A DNA stretch of 51,026 bases from an uncultured Gammaproteobacteria bacterium (GTDB lineage Bacteria; Pseudomonadota; Gammaproteobacteria; CAMYKB01): assembly GCA_947258875.1 (NCBI GenBank), contig CAMYKB010000030.1, positions 1 through 51,026 of the forward strand, read 5' to 3'. Positions 19,153 through 26,396 of this stretch are shown piece after piece. The notes beneath the pieces were generated by a model that worked only from the letters and a program-made list of their open reading frames with translations, ran no database searches and was not told where the DNA came from. The stretch's first letter is position 1. Each line of letters starts with the position of its first letter. A program made the position numbers and the translations under genes.

Positions 19153-19686
19153 CTACCCGACCCCGATCAATATCACCGTGACAGAAGCAATCATTAATGT
19201 TCTAGCAGCTACCGAGGTGGTTTCGGTGAGGATACCTCGTTGACTCTGCTCCAGATCCTGGCTCAGCACTGAAAGTTGCTGTCCGGTGGTGCGGATTTCT
19301 TCTTGCTTGGCAGGGCGCTGGCTAGGGGAAAGATTGGCATACTGCTTCAGTTGTATACTGTAGCTAGACAGCGCCAGTTCCAGTTGCTGCAGTTCATCTG
19401 GGCCCACGATTGCAGCGAATACTCGCTCCCCTTCGGTTAGTGCATTTCGCGCCACATCTAGCTGCTGGCGCAGTTGTTCCAGGTCGTTCGGATCGTGGTA
19501 GAGGAACAGGTTTTTCTCATCACGACGTATTTTTTGGCTTGCATCAGACAGGTCTTGAACGGCCTCGCCTTCGATGATGTGGGTTTGCAGGTAGTGCAGG
19601 TCCGCAATGACTATCGCAACAATAATCAGCATCGCAGCCATGGAAAGTCCGTAGGAGGTGAGGATCTTGCTGCGCAGGCTGGTCAT
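19153..19686 (-). pseudogene. Sensor histidine kinase, N-terminal sensor part (frameshifted)
   Basis: This is the sensor half of the same gene. It has a first membrane helix (SMAAMLIIVAIVIADL), a roughly 130-residue helical periplasmic region of the four-helix-bundle type, and the beginning of a second membrane helix (TLMIASVTVILIGVG), then a TAG stop. The HAMP and kinase follow in the -1 frame. The second helix appears 8-10 residues too short, so a small deletion rather than a single lost base may be responsible. The start is unsure: ATG at 19686 is preferred, and 19725 would overlap a proposed upstream activator site. Confidence 0.65.
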
Positions 19687-19717
19687 GTCTACCGTGCATC
19701 CATTACTCGGATTAAGC

Positions 19718-19734
19718 TGTTGCATATTACAACA
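19718..19734. promoter_or_regulatory. Candidate upstream activator site 1
   Basis: The 17-base inverted repeat TGTTGCATATTACAACA has 6 of 7 arm bases paired around a 3-base centre. It matches the repeat at 19770-19786, with centres 52 bases apart (close to five helical turns). It lies upstream of the sigma54 promoter at a distance typical for NtrC-like activators. Confidence 0.5.
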
Positions 19735-19769
19735 CTGTTACAGTGGTTCACAATGCAACACCACCAGGA

Positions 19770-19786
19770 TGTTACATTCTGAAACA
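19770..19786. promoter_or_regulatory. Candidate upstream activator site 2
   Basis: The 17-base inverted repeat TGTTACATTCTGAAACA has the same TGTT-x-CA half-sites and 3-base centre as site 1. Its centre is about 88 bases before the expected sigma54 start point. A third, wider-spaced pair of the same half-site (TGTTACA at 19736 and TGCAACA at 19754) lies between the two. Confidence 0.5.
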
Positions 19787-19839
19787 GCTCCTCAGCAGCG
19801 AAATTATGTAACTATCTGTTTTAATAGGAAAAACAATTC

Positions 19840-19855
19840 TGGCACGATATCTGCA
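19840..19855 (+). promoter_or_regulatory. Sigma54 (-24/-12) promoter
   Basis: TGGCACGATATCTGCA has the -24 TGGCACG and the -12 CTGCA, with GG and GC exactly 10 bases apart. Only one base departs from the consensus (C for T in TTGCA). It lies about 40 bases upstream of the universal-stress-like gene and is divergent from the sigma54 activator operon. Confidence 0.8.
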
Positions 19856-19896
19856 ATTTAGTACGCAAAGATTTTAATTTTTGATAGGAGTATTCC

Positions 19897-20487
19897 ATGA
19901 AAGCATTAACCAACGCTGTGAAGCAGATGTTGGATGCCCTGGCCAATCAACACGCTGGTGAGCACCTGAGCATGACGGAAAAGAACTTGATCCTGAAGGG
20001 TGAACTGGGGGCTCTCAGTAGTACAGGTTCCAAGGTTTTCGAACCTGCCAACGTGCGTCCCAGCAGCAACGTGCGTCGAGTGGCGTTTTATATGGGAAGC
20101 GAATTATCGTCAGAGGTTATGGATTACGTGATAGAAACTTGCTCGCGCCTGGGGCATGGGCTTACGGTATTGACCTTCCAGTCCGAGCGCACAGCCAGGG
20201 CTTTGCTCAGTACTCACGAGCAGGCAATTGATGCAAACGAAGTCGACATGGAGCTGGTAACCCTCCATGGTGATCCTGTATCCGGCTTGAACCGGTATCT
20301 GCGCAGTCACCCTGAATTCGCATTTCTGGCCTGCAAGGATTCCGGCTATCTGGGACGCAGCTACCTGAAGGGTACCCAGCGTGAGAATGCTCTGCCAATA
20401 CCTGTCGTGATTGTAGCCACCACAGACGTAACGAGTGGTACGCAGGACGAGACGGATTCATCTGTGGAAACAGTGGTAAATCAGTAG
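19897..20487 (+). CDS. Universal-stress-like protein upstream of SulP permease
   Basis: This is a 196-residue soluble protein. After a helical N-terminus, a stretch beginning RRVAFYMGSELSSEVMDYVI and continuing GHGLTVLTFQ has the strand-helix pattern of the UspA/adenine-nucleotide-hydrolase-like fold. It ends in PIPVVIVATTD. I cannot name a family with certainty. It has a good ribosome-binding site (AGGAG), is the first gene after the sigma54 promoter, and is separated from the SulP gene by a palindromic terminator-like sequence. A role in sensing or regulating the transporter is an inference from position only. Confidence 0.65.
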   Translation: MKALTNAVKQMLDALANQHAGEHLSMTEKNLILKGELGALSSTGSKVFEPANVRPSSNVRRVAFYMGSELSSEVMDYVIETCSRLGHGLTVLTFQSERTARALLSTHEQAIDANEVDMELVTLHGDPVSGLNRYLRSHPEFAFLACKDSGYLGRSYLKGTQRENALPIPVVIVATTDVTSGTQDETDSSVETVVNQ

Positions 20488-20523
20488 TCACCAAATGATA
20501 TAATCACATTTTCATGCCGTTGG

Positions 20524-20551
20524 GTAAGATGCGCGCATCTTACCTTTTTTT
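20524..20551 (+). terminator. Intrinsic terminator or attenuator before sulP
   Basis: GTAAGATGCG is followed at once by its complement CGCATCTTAC, a perfect 20-base palindrome, and then CTTTTTTT. It lies between the stress-like gene and the SulP gene. It would end or reduce transcription from the sigma54 promoter into the permease. Confidence 0.65.
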
Positions 20552-20572
20552 ATGCCTGAATGTGGTTGATGT

Positions 20573-22639
20573 GTGTTAAAAAAAATCTTTCCTTTTTTTA
20601 GATGGTTCCCGCCCAGCGCTGAAAATCTACGTGCGGACGTAATCGCCGGTATTACGATCGCGATGATCCTGGTGCCGCAGAGCATGGCTTACGCGTCGTT
20701 GGCAGGCTTGCCTGTCGTCTACGGTTTATACGCCTCTTTTTTACCCGTTATTGTCGCGTCTATGTGGGGGGCATCGCGCTTCCTGCATACTGGCCCGGTT
20801 GCCATGCTGTCACTGATGTCGGCAGCGGCCATTGAGCCGTTGGCCAGTCGCGGTTCCGATGAGTTTATTCAGCTTTCTCTTTTGCTGGCCTTGCTGGTAG
20901 GTGTCCTGCGCCTGGCATTGGGCCTGTTTCGCATGGGGGTATTGATCAATCTTGCTTCACACCCGGTTATTCTGGGCTTCACCAATGCGGCTGCACTGAT
21001 TATTGGTTTGTCATTGCTGAACGGTTTTCTTGGGGTACCCATGCCTCGCTCAGATAGTTTTCTTGCTGACCTACTGCAGGTAGTTCAGCAGGTGTCCACG
21101 GTGCATGGCCCGACGCTGATATTTGGCCTCGGCGCGCTGGCGCTCTTGTATTGGTTGCGCGCGAAGTTTCCAAAACTGCCGGGTGTGCTGATTGTTGTTA
21201 TTGCGGGCACGGTAATCAGTGCCAGTATCGGTTTCGAAAAGATCAAAGTGGTCAATCCGCAGCAGGTAGAAGATGTAAGGGTACGTGCCAAGTTCGAGTC
21301 CTTGATGGCAGAAGATGAAAGGCTCAAACAAATCAAGGAACAGCAAAAGAGTATTGGTGGCCAATTACAGGATCTTAAAAGAGGCGACCAGCAAATGTAT
21401 ACTATGCAGGCAGACCTGTTGCGCCTTAAAGGTGAAGAGAGCAGCCTGAAACACAGTCTTTACAAGAAGCAGGTCGAAATTCACAAGATTGGATTGGTGT
21501 CCGAGGTACAGGACGATGGCGAGGTGTTTTACCAGCTTGCTGAACAGATGGGGCCATTTACAACCGTCTGGCGCTGGTCCGGCTATACCGAAGACAAGTT
21601 CAAACTCTCAGGTGGTGGTGCTGTTGTGGGTAGTATTCCCAGCGGATTGCCGGGCTTTAGTGTACCTACCATGGATCTCGGCGTTATATCTGACTTGTTT
21701 GCCGTGGCATTTATTATGGCCATGATCGGATTTATGGAGGCAACTTCGATCTCCCGTGCATTGGCTGCCAAGACCCGCGAAAAGCTCGACCCGAACCAAG
21801 AGCTGATTGGCCAGGGTCTGGCGAATATCGTTGGTAGTTTCTTCCAGTCATATGTCGTGAGTGGGTCGTTTTCACGCTCGGCGGTCGCAGCCAGTATCGG
21901 CGCCAAGACCGGTTTCTATGCCATTATCAGTGCGCTTGGCGTGTTGCTGGTGATGATGTTTCTGACGGATTACCTGTATCACCTGCCGAAGGCGGTGCTT
22001 GCCGCAATTGTTATGAGTGCTGTATTCGGCTTGATCGACTACAAGTCGATGGTGCATGCCTGGCGGGTAAGACGGAACGATGGCATCGTTGGTCTGATCA
22101 CCTTCGTCACCACCCTGGTGATGGCACCAAAATTGGCAGACGGTGTATTGGTAGGCGTCGCATTCACGATTTTCCTGTTCCTGGCGGGTACCATGAAACC
22201 TCGAAGTGATATCCTTGGGCGCAGGGCAGATGGTTCGCTGGCCGGCGCGGCCAGTCACGATCTGGCGCCGATAAGTGAAAATTACGTTGTGATGCGTTTC
22301 GATGGGTCACTGGTATTCATTAATGCAGCACATTTCGAGCAGGCTGTTTTGAAGTCGTTGAGTGAATTCCCGCAAGCCCAGGCCATTCTGATTATCGGTC
22401 AGGGTATTAATGGCGTTGATGCAACGGGTGAAGAAAAACTGCGTGCACTGACACGGGATCTCAAGGCGGCGGGCGTCACACTGATGCTAGCAGGCCTAAA
22501 GCGGCAGGTGCGTGAGGCATTAGAAAGGGCCGACCTGCAAAAGGTTATAGGTGAGGAGAATATCATCAGTAACAAGCTAACTGCTCTAAAAGTAATGGAG
22601 GCGCGGTATTCTGAAGGCAAGGTGAGGCAGGGCGCTTAA
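20573..22639 (+). CDS. SulP-family anion permease with coiled-coil insertion and STAS domain
   Basis: This is an inner-membrane transporter of the SulP family, which carries sulfate, bicarbonate or similar anions. The N-terminal signature MILVPQSMAYASLAGLPVVY lies near residue 28. About ten to twelve membrane helices follow, and a cytoplasmic STAS domain lies from about 565 to the end. At 688 residues it is longer than usual because residues 226-342 contain a charged, heptad-rich stretch (KFESLMAEDERLKQIKEQQK and onward) between membrane helices, where relatives have a short loop. The start is a GTG at 20573. The substrate is unproven; nearness to the carboxysome genes suggests bicarbonate, but sulfate remains possible. 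Confidence 0.85.
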   Translation: MLKKIFPFFRWFPPSAENLRADVIAGITIAMILVPQSMAYASLAGLPVVYGLYASFLPVIVASMWGASRFLHTGPVAMLSLMSAAAIEPLASRGSDEFIQLSLLLALLVGVLRLALGLFRMGVLINLASHPVILGFTNAAALIIGLSLLNGFLGVPMPRSDSFLADLLQVVQQVSTVHGPTLIFGLGALALLYWLRAKFPKLPGVLIVVIAGTVISASIGFEKIKVVNPQQVEDVRVRAKFESLMAEDERLKQIKEQQKSIGGQLQDLKRGDQQMYTMQADLLRLKGEESSLKHSLYKKQVEIHKIGLVSEVQDDGEVFYQLAEQMGPFTTVWRWSGYTEDKFKLSGGGAVVGSIPSGLPGFSVPTMDLGVISDLFAVAFIMAMIGFMEATSISRALAAKTREKLDPNQELIGQGLANIVGSFFQSYVVSGSFSRSAVAASIGAKTGFYAIISALGVLLVMMFLTDYLYHLPKAVLAAIVMSAVFGLIDYKSMVHAWRVRRNDGIVGLITFVTTLVMAPKLADGVLVGVAFTIFLFLAGTMKPRSDILGRRADGSLAGAASHDLAPISENYVVMRFDGSLVFINAAHFEQAVLKSLSEFPQAQAILIIGQGINGVDATGEEKLRALTRDLKAAGVTLMLAGLKRQVREALERADLQKVIGEENIISNKLTALKVMEARYSEGKVRQGA

Positions 22640-22842
22640 CGGGTAGTTTATACTCTGCTTTGAACGGTACTGACTGTTCTAGCAGGGATGCAGGCATGAA
22701 CGTTGCTGTGCTTGTTTTGTACGCTATCATATTGGTGTGATTTAACGAATTTATCTGTTCGCGGCTAGGCCGGGTGTCAGGTAGCGCCAGGCCCGTCACT
22801 CAAAAAACAACGATGTTTTAATATCTAATGTGGTAATCAATA

Positions 22843-22872
22843 ATTATATATAGATTCTAGTCTATATATAAT
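22843..22872. promoter_or_regulatory. Inverted repeat upstream of csoS1D (candidate CbbR-type operator 1)
   Basis: Perfect 12-base arms (ATTATATATAGA and its complement) enclose TTCTAG. The core ATAGAT-N4-GTCTAT recurs before cbbL and before cbbR. It is the only clear feature in the 335-base gap between the SulP gene and csoS1D, which is A/T-rich. Confidence 0.6.
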
Positions 22873-22974
22873 CAAGTTAATATTTATTTGTATATAAAGA
22901 GAGATTTTTTTAAGCTTTCCCGTCCAAATCGGTAGACATCGATCGGCATTCATGAAAGATGTGTTCGTTTTCTT

Positions 22975-23634
22975 GTGTCGCACTTTTCAGGAATAGCGTG
23001 GTTAGAGCAACAGAGTCTTATGGTAAAACTTAGAACTTACGTGTATATCGACTCATTGCAGCCACAGTTAGCGGAATACATGGCTTCTGTGTCACAGGGT
23101 TTTCCACCTGTACCTGGTGATGCATGTTTGTGGGTTGAAGTTTCACCAGGCATGGCTATTCACCGTGTTACGGATATTGCCCTGAAGGCCACACAAGTGA
23201 AGCTGACGCAGCAAGTTGTAGAACGCACCTTTGGTTCCATGGTTATTCATCACCGTGATCAGAGTGATGTACTTCAATCCGGTACGACATTGCTTGCCAG
23301 TATTGGAGCAGATGTCAATGACAGAGTGCATTGTGTCATCGAATGGCAGGAAATTATCCGGGGGATGTCAAATGATCATACGGTATTGATTAATCGCCAG
23401 CATCGTGGCGGTTCAATGATGCTTCCTGGTGAGAGTATGTTTATTCTTGAAACCCAACCGGCCGGATATATTGTATATGCAGCCAATCAGGCAGAAAAGG
23501 CGGCCAATATCACATTGATTGATGTGCGTGCGGTCGGTGCCCATGGTCGGTTAACCTTATCTGGTCGCGAAGCCGATGTGGAAGCTGCTGCTGCTGCTGC
23601 AATCAGAGCAATAGAAAATCCATCCTGGACTTAA
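22975..23634 (+). CDS. csoS1D: Carboxysome shell protein CsoS1D (tandem BMC domain)
   Basis: This is a trimeric, tandem bacterial-microcompartment-domain shell protein whose double-layered trimer is thought to form a gated pore in the alpha-carboxysome shell. The core matches known CsoS1D closely: [52 protein letters not shown] and [20 protein letters not shown], ending with a [14 protein letters not shown] stretch. The start is uncertain: GTG at 22975 (219 residues) or ATG at 23020 (204 residues), neither with a strong ribosome-binding site. It lies upstream of cbbL in its own unit with the Nudix gene 2 bases after its stop. Confidence 0.92.
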   Translation: MSHFSGIAWLEQQSLMVKLRTYVYIDSLQPQLAEYMASVSQGFPPVPGDACLWVEVSPGMAIHRVTDIALKATQVKLTQQVVERTFGSMVIHHRDQSDVLQSGTTLLASIGADVNDRVHCVIEWQEIIRGMSNDHTVLINRQHRGGSMMLPGESMFILETQPAGYIVYAANQAEKAANITLIDVRAVGAHGRLTLSGREADVEAAAAAAIRAIENPSWT

Positions 23635-23636
23635 AC

Positions 23637-24233
23637 ATGCACCGTCAGGAATTGCTCCAGTTATTAAAAGGTTATAAGACTCGGTTTATGGATGAGCTGG
23701 CCTTTGTCTCTCGTTCCATCAGCTTTGTCGAACAACATGATGATTGTTTTTGTCGGGAATTGTGGCCGGCTCATGTCACTGGCTCGGCCTGGGTTGTGAA
23801 TCCGGATCGTAGTCGTGTGTTGATGATGCATCATAAGAAGCTCGATAAGTGGTTTCAGCCGGGCGGTCATGCCGATGGTGATTCGGATATTTTACGGGTA
23901 GCGTTAAAAGAGACGGCTGAAGAGACGGCGATGGATTCTGCTGATATTACGTTAATTGATAGCGGAATTTTCGATGTGGATATCCATACGATTCCGCCAT
24001 ATGGCAAGGATCCTGAACATCAGCATATCGATATTCGTTTTTTGATTGAGATTGATGACCGACTTCCTGTGCCGGGCAATGATGAGTCACACGAGGTGCT
24101 GTGGATAGGTTTACAGAATGTCTCTCATTATAACCGTAATCGTTCGACTTATCGTATGTTGGAAAAGACCCGTGCTATGCGTAACGCTATATCGCATCGG
24201 TCGGCAGCAGGCTATAAATCATTCCGATTATGA
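23637..24233 (+). CDS. Nudix hydrolase linked to csoS1D
   Basis: This is a 198-residue Nudix-fold pyrophosphohydrolase. The Nudix box is present as GHADGDSDILRVALKETAEE (about residues 78-98), with the REUXEE core seen as KETAEE. An N-terminal helical segment of about 50 residues precedes it, and FLIEIDDRLPVPGNDESHE follows. The substrate cannot be told from the sequence. The start lies 2 bases after the csoS1D stop, so the two are surely co-translated. A role in clearing a damaged or inhibitory phosphorylated metabolite near RuBisCO is only an inference. Confidence 0.85.
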   Translation: MHRQELLQLLKGYKTRFMDELAFVSRSISFVEQHDDCFCRELWPAHVTGSAWVVNPDRSRVLMMHHKKLDKWFQPGGHADGDSDILRVALKETAEETAMDSADITLIDSGIFDVDIHTIPPYGKDPEHQHIDIRFLIEIDDRLPVPGNDESHEVLWIGLQNVSHYNRNRSTYRMLEKTRAMRNAISHRSAAGYKSFRL

Positions 24234-24375
24234 TAGAGCAGGGTTAATACTGTTAGTGGGGTATTTTGGTGATATATTTACGCGTCATCGAAATCGGCAG
24301 ATGAGTAGGGTTTGTCTTGATTTTTGGGTTCATGATGAGGCGGTAATAACAGCCATTCGGTAAGAATGACGACGT

Positions 24376-24391
24376 ATAGATGTTTGTCTAT
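24376..24391. promoter_or_regulatory. Inverted repeat upstream of cbbL (candidate CbbR-type operator 2)
   Basis: ATAGATGTTTGTCTAT has 5-base arms with the same 6-base spacing and the same flanking T and G as the sites at 22843 and 33044. It lies about 120 bases before cbbL in the 279-base gap, where a carbon-fixation promoter should be. The rest of that gap is A/T-rich with no further clear motif. Confidence 0.5.
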
Positions 24392-24512
24392 GAATTATCA
24401 AATAAATATTAATTGGAACAATGTGTGGCTCTGGGTTTATCCTTTGCCCACAGAATTTTCTAGTTGTTTTTTTAAACATCACAGATTTAGTTAACGAAGC
24501 AGGAGTTTAACA

Positions 24513-25925
24513 ATGTCATCAAAAGCTTATGAAGCGGGTGTTAAAGAGTATCGCGATAAATACTGGACACCGGATTATGTGCCACTTGATACCGACCTTC
24601 TGGCCTGTTTCAAGGTTACTGGACAACCAGGTGTGCCACGTGAAGAAGTCGCTGCTGCAGTAGCTGCAGAAAGCTCGACTGGTACATGGAGTACGGTATG
24701 GTCAGAATTACTGACTGATCTGGAATTCTACAAAGGCCGTGCCTACCGCATTGAAGACGTACCGGGCGACTCCGAGTCTTTCTATACATTTATTGCTTAC
24801 CCGATTGACCTGTTCGAAGAAGGTTCGGTGGTAAACGTTCTGACTTCACTGGTAGGTAACGTATTCGGCTTTAAAGCGCTGAAGCACTTGCGTTTGGAAG
24901 ATATTCGCTTCCCAATCGCCTACATCAAGACTTGTGGTGGGCCGCCAGCAGGTATCCAGGTTGAGCGTGATCGCCTGAGCAAGTACGGTCGTCCAATGCT
25001 GGGCGCGACTATCAAACCTAAGTTGGGTCTGTCTGCCAAGAACTACGGTCGTGCGGTTTACGAATGTTTGCGCGGCGGTCTGGATCTCACCAAGGACGAT
25101 GAGAACGTAAACTCTCAGCCATTCATGCGCTGGCGTGACCGTTTTGAGTTCGTTGCTGAAGCGATTGATAAGGCAGAGCGCGAAACTGGCGAGCGTAAAG
25201 GTCACTACCTGAACGTTACCGCTTCAACACCTGAAGAAATGTACAAGCGTGCAGAATTCGCTAAAGAAGTTGGTTGCCCAATTATCATGCATGACTTCTT
25301 GACTGGTGGTTTCACTGCTAACACAGGTCTGGCTAACTGGTGTCGTGATAACGGCATGCTGTTGCACATTCACCGTGCAATGCACGCGGTAATTGACCGT
25401 CACCCGAAACACGGTATTCACTTCCGCGTACTGGCCAAGTGTCTGCGTCTGTCTGGTGGTGACCATCTGCACACGGGTACCGTTGTTGGTAAGCTGGAAG
25501 GCGACCGAAACTCAACTCTCGGATTCGTTGATCAGTTACGCGAATCTTTTGTTCCTGAAGATCGTTCACGTGGTGTGTTCTTCGATCAAGATTGGGGATC
25601 ACTACCTGGTGTCTTCGCCGTTGCATCTGGTGGTATCCACGTATGGCACATGCCTGCACTGGTCACTATCTTCGGCGACGACTCTGTACTGCAGTTTGGT
25701 GGTGGTACTCAAGGTCATCCATGGGGTAATGCTGCTGGTGCCGCGGCTAACCGTGTTGCTCTTGAAGCATGTGTTAAAGCGCGTAACGAAGGTCGTACCC
25801 TTGAAGCTGAGTCTAACGACATCATGACTCAAGCTGCCAAGAATAGCCCAGAACTTGCTATCGCGATGGAAACTTGGAAAGAAATCAAGTTTGAATTCGA
25901 AACTGTTGATAAGTTAGACGTTTAA
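24513..25925 (+). CDS. cbbL: RuBisCO large subunit, form IA
   Basis: This is the catalytic subunit that carboxylates ribulose 1,5-bisphosphate; eight copies join eight small subunits. Catalytic residues are visible: K168 in [11 protein letters not shown], and the carbamylated lysine K194 with the Mg ligands D196 and E197 in LTKDDENVN. The loop-6 region is [12 protein letters not shown]. The 470-residue length and N-terminus ([19 protein letters not shown]) fit form IA. AGGAG precedes the ATG. It is the first gene of the carboxysome operon, followed by cbbS after 47 bases. Confidence 0.97.
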   Translation: MSSKAYEAGVKEYRDKYWTPDYVPLDTDLLACFKVTGQPGVPREEVAAAVAAESSTGTWSTVWSELLTDLEFYKGRAYRIEDVPGDSESFYTFIAYPIDLFEEGSVVNVLTSLVGNVFGFKALKHLRLEDIRFPIAYIKTCGGPPAGIQVERDRLSKYGRPMLGATIKPKLGLSAKNYGRAVYECLRGGLDLTKDDENVNSQPFMRWRDRFEFVAEAIDKAERETGERKGHYLNVTASTPEEMYKRAEFAKEVGCPIIMHDFLTGGFTANTGLANWCRDNGMLLHIHRAMHAVIDRHPKHGIHFRVLAKCLRLSGGDHLHTGTVVGKLEGDRNSTLGFVDQLRESFVPEDRSRGVFFDQDWGSLPGVFAVASGGIHVWHMPALVTIFGDDSVLQFGGGTQGHPWGNAAGAAANRVALEACVKARNEGRTLEAESNDIMTQAAKNSPELAIAMETWKEIKFEFETVDKLDV

Positions 25926-25972
25926 TAAGCGTAGCTTGTTTCGAACAACATATTTATATAGAGGAATAATCA

Positions 25973-26302
25973 ATGAACACTACAGGTGATTATCAAACTA
26001 AAGCAACGTTGGAAACTTTTGGTTTTCTTCCAAAGTTGACTGCTGAAGAAGTACAGAAGCAGATCGCGTACATCATTGCCAATGGCTGGTCTCCAGCGAT
26101 TGAGCATGAGCATCCAAGTAATTCGATGGATCACTACTGGACTATGTGGAAGCTTCCATTCTTCGGTGAAACTAACATGGGCAACGTTCTGTCTGAACTT
26201 GAGGATTGTCGTCGTTCATACCCTGATCATCACATTCGTTTGATCGGTTATGACGCATACACGCAAAGCCAGGGTTCTTGCTTTGTTGTTTATGAAGGTT
26301 AA
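25973..26302 (+). CDS. cbbS: RuBisCO small subunit, form IA
   Basis: This 109-residue small subunit caps the L8 core. It contains family segments ETFGFLPKLTAEEVQKQIAY, WSPAIEHEHPSN, YWTMWKLPFFGE and CRRSYPDHHIRLIGYD. GAGGAA lies before the ATG. In carboxysomes it also contributes to the CsoS2 binding surface. It is the second gene of the operon, with a hairpin in the gap that follows. Confidence 0.97.
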   Translation: MNTTGDYQTKATLETFGFLPKLTAEEVQKQIAYIIANGWSPAIEHEHPSNSMDHYWTMWKLPFFGETNMGNVLSELEDCRRSYPDHHIRLIGYDAYTQSQGSCFVVYEG

Positions 26303-26346
26303 GAGCAAATAGTTAATACCAATCACCAGCGTCAGTATCTGAACGT

Positions 26347-26366
26347 GAATAGCTATCCGGCTATTC
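26347..26366 (+). other. Hairpin between cbbS and csoS2
   Basis: GAATAGC and its complement GCTATTC form a 7-base stem around a 6-base loop, flanked by CTGA/TCAG that could extend it. There is no T-run, so it is more likely an mRNA-stabilising or processing structure than a terminator. It would help RuBisCO outnumber the shell proteins. Confidence 0.4.
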
Positions 26367-26396
26367 AAGCTCAGGACTGACAGCACGGAGATAACA

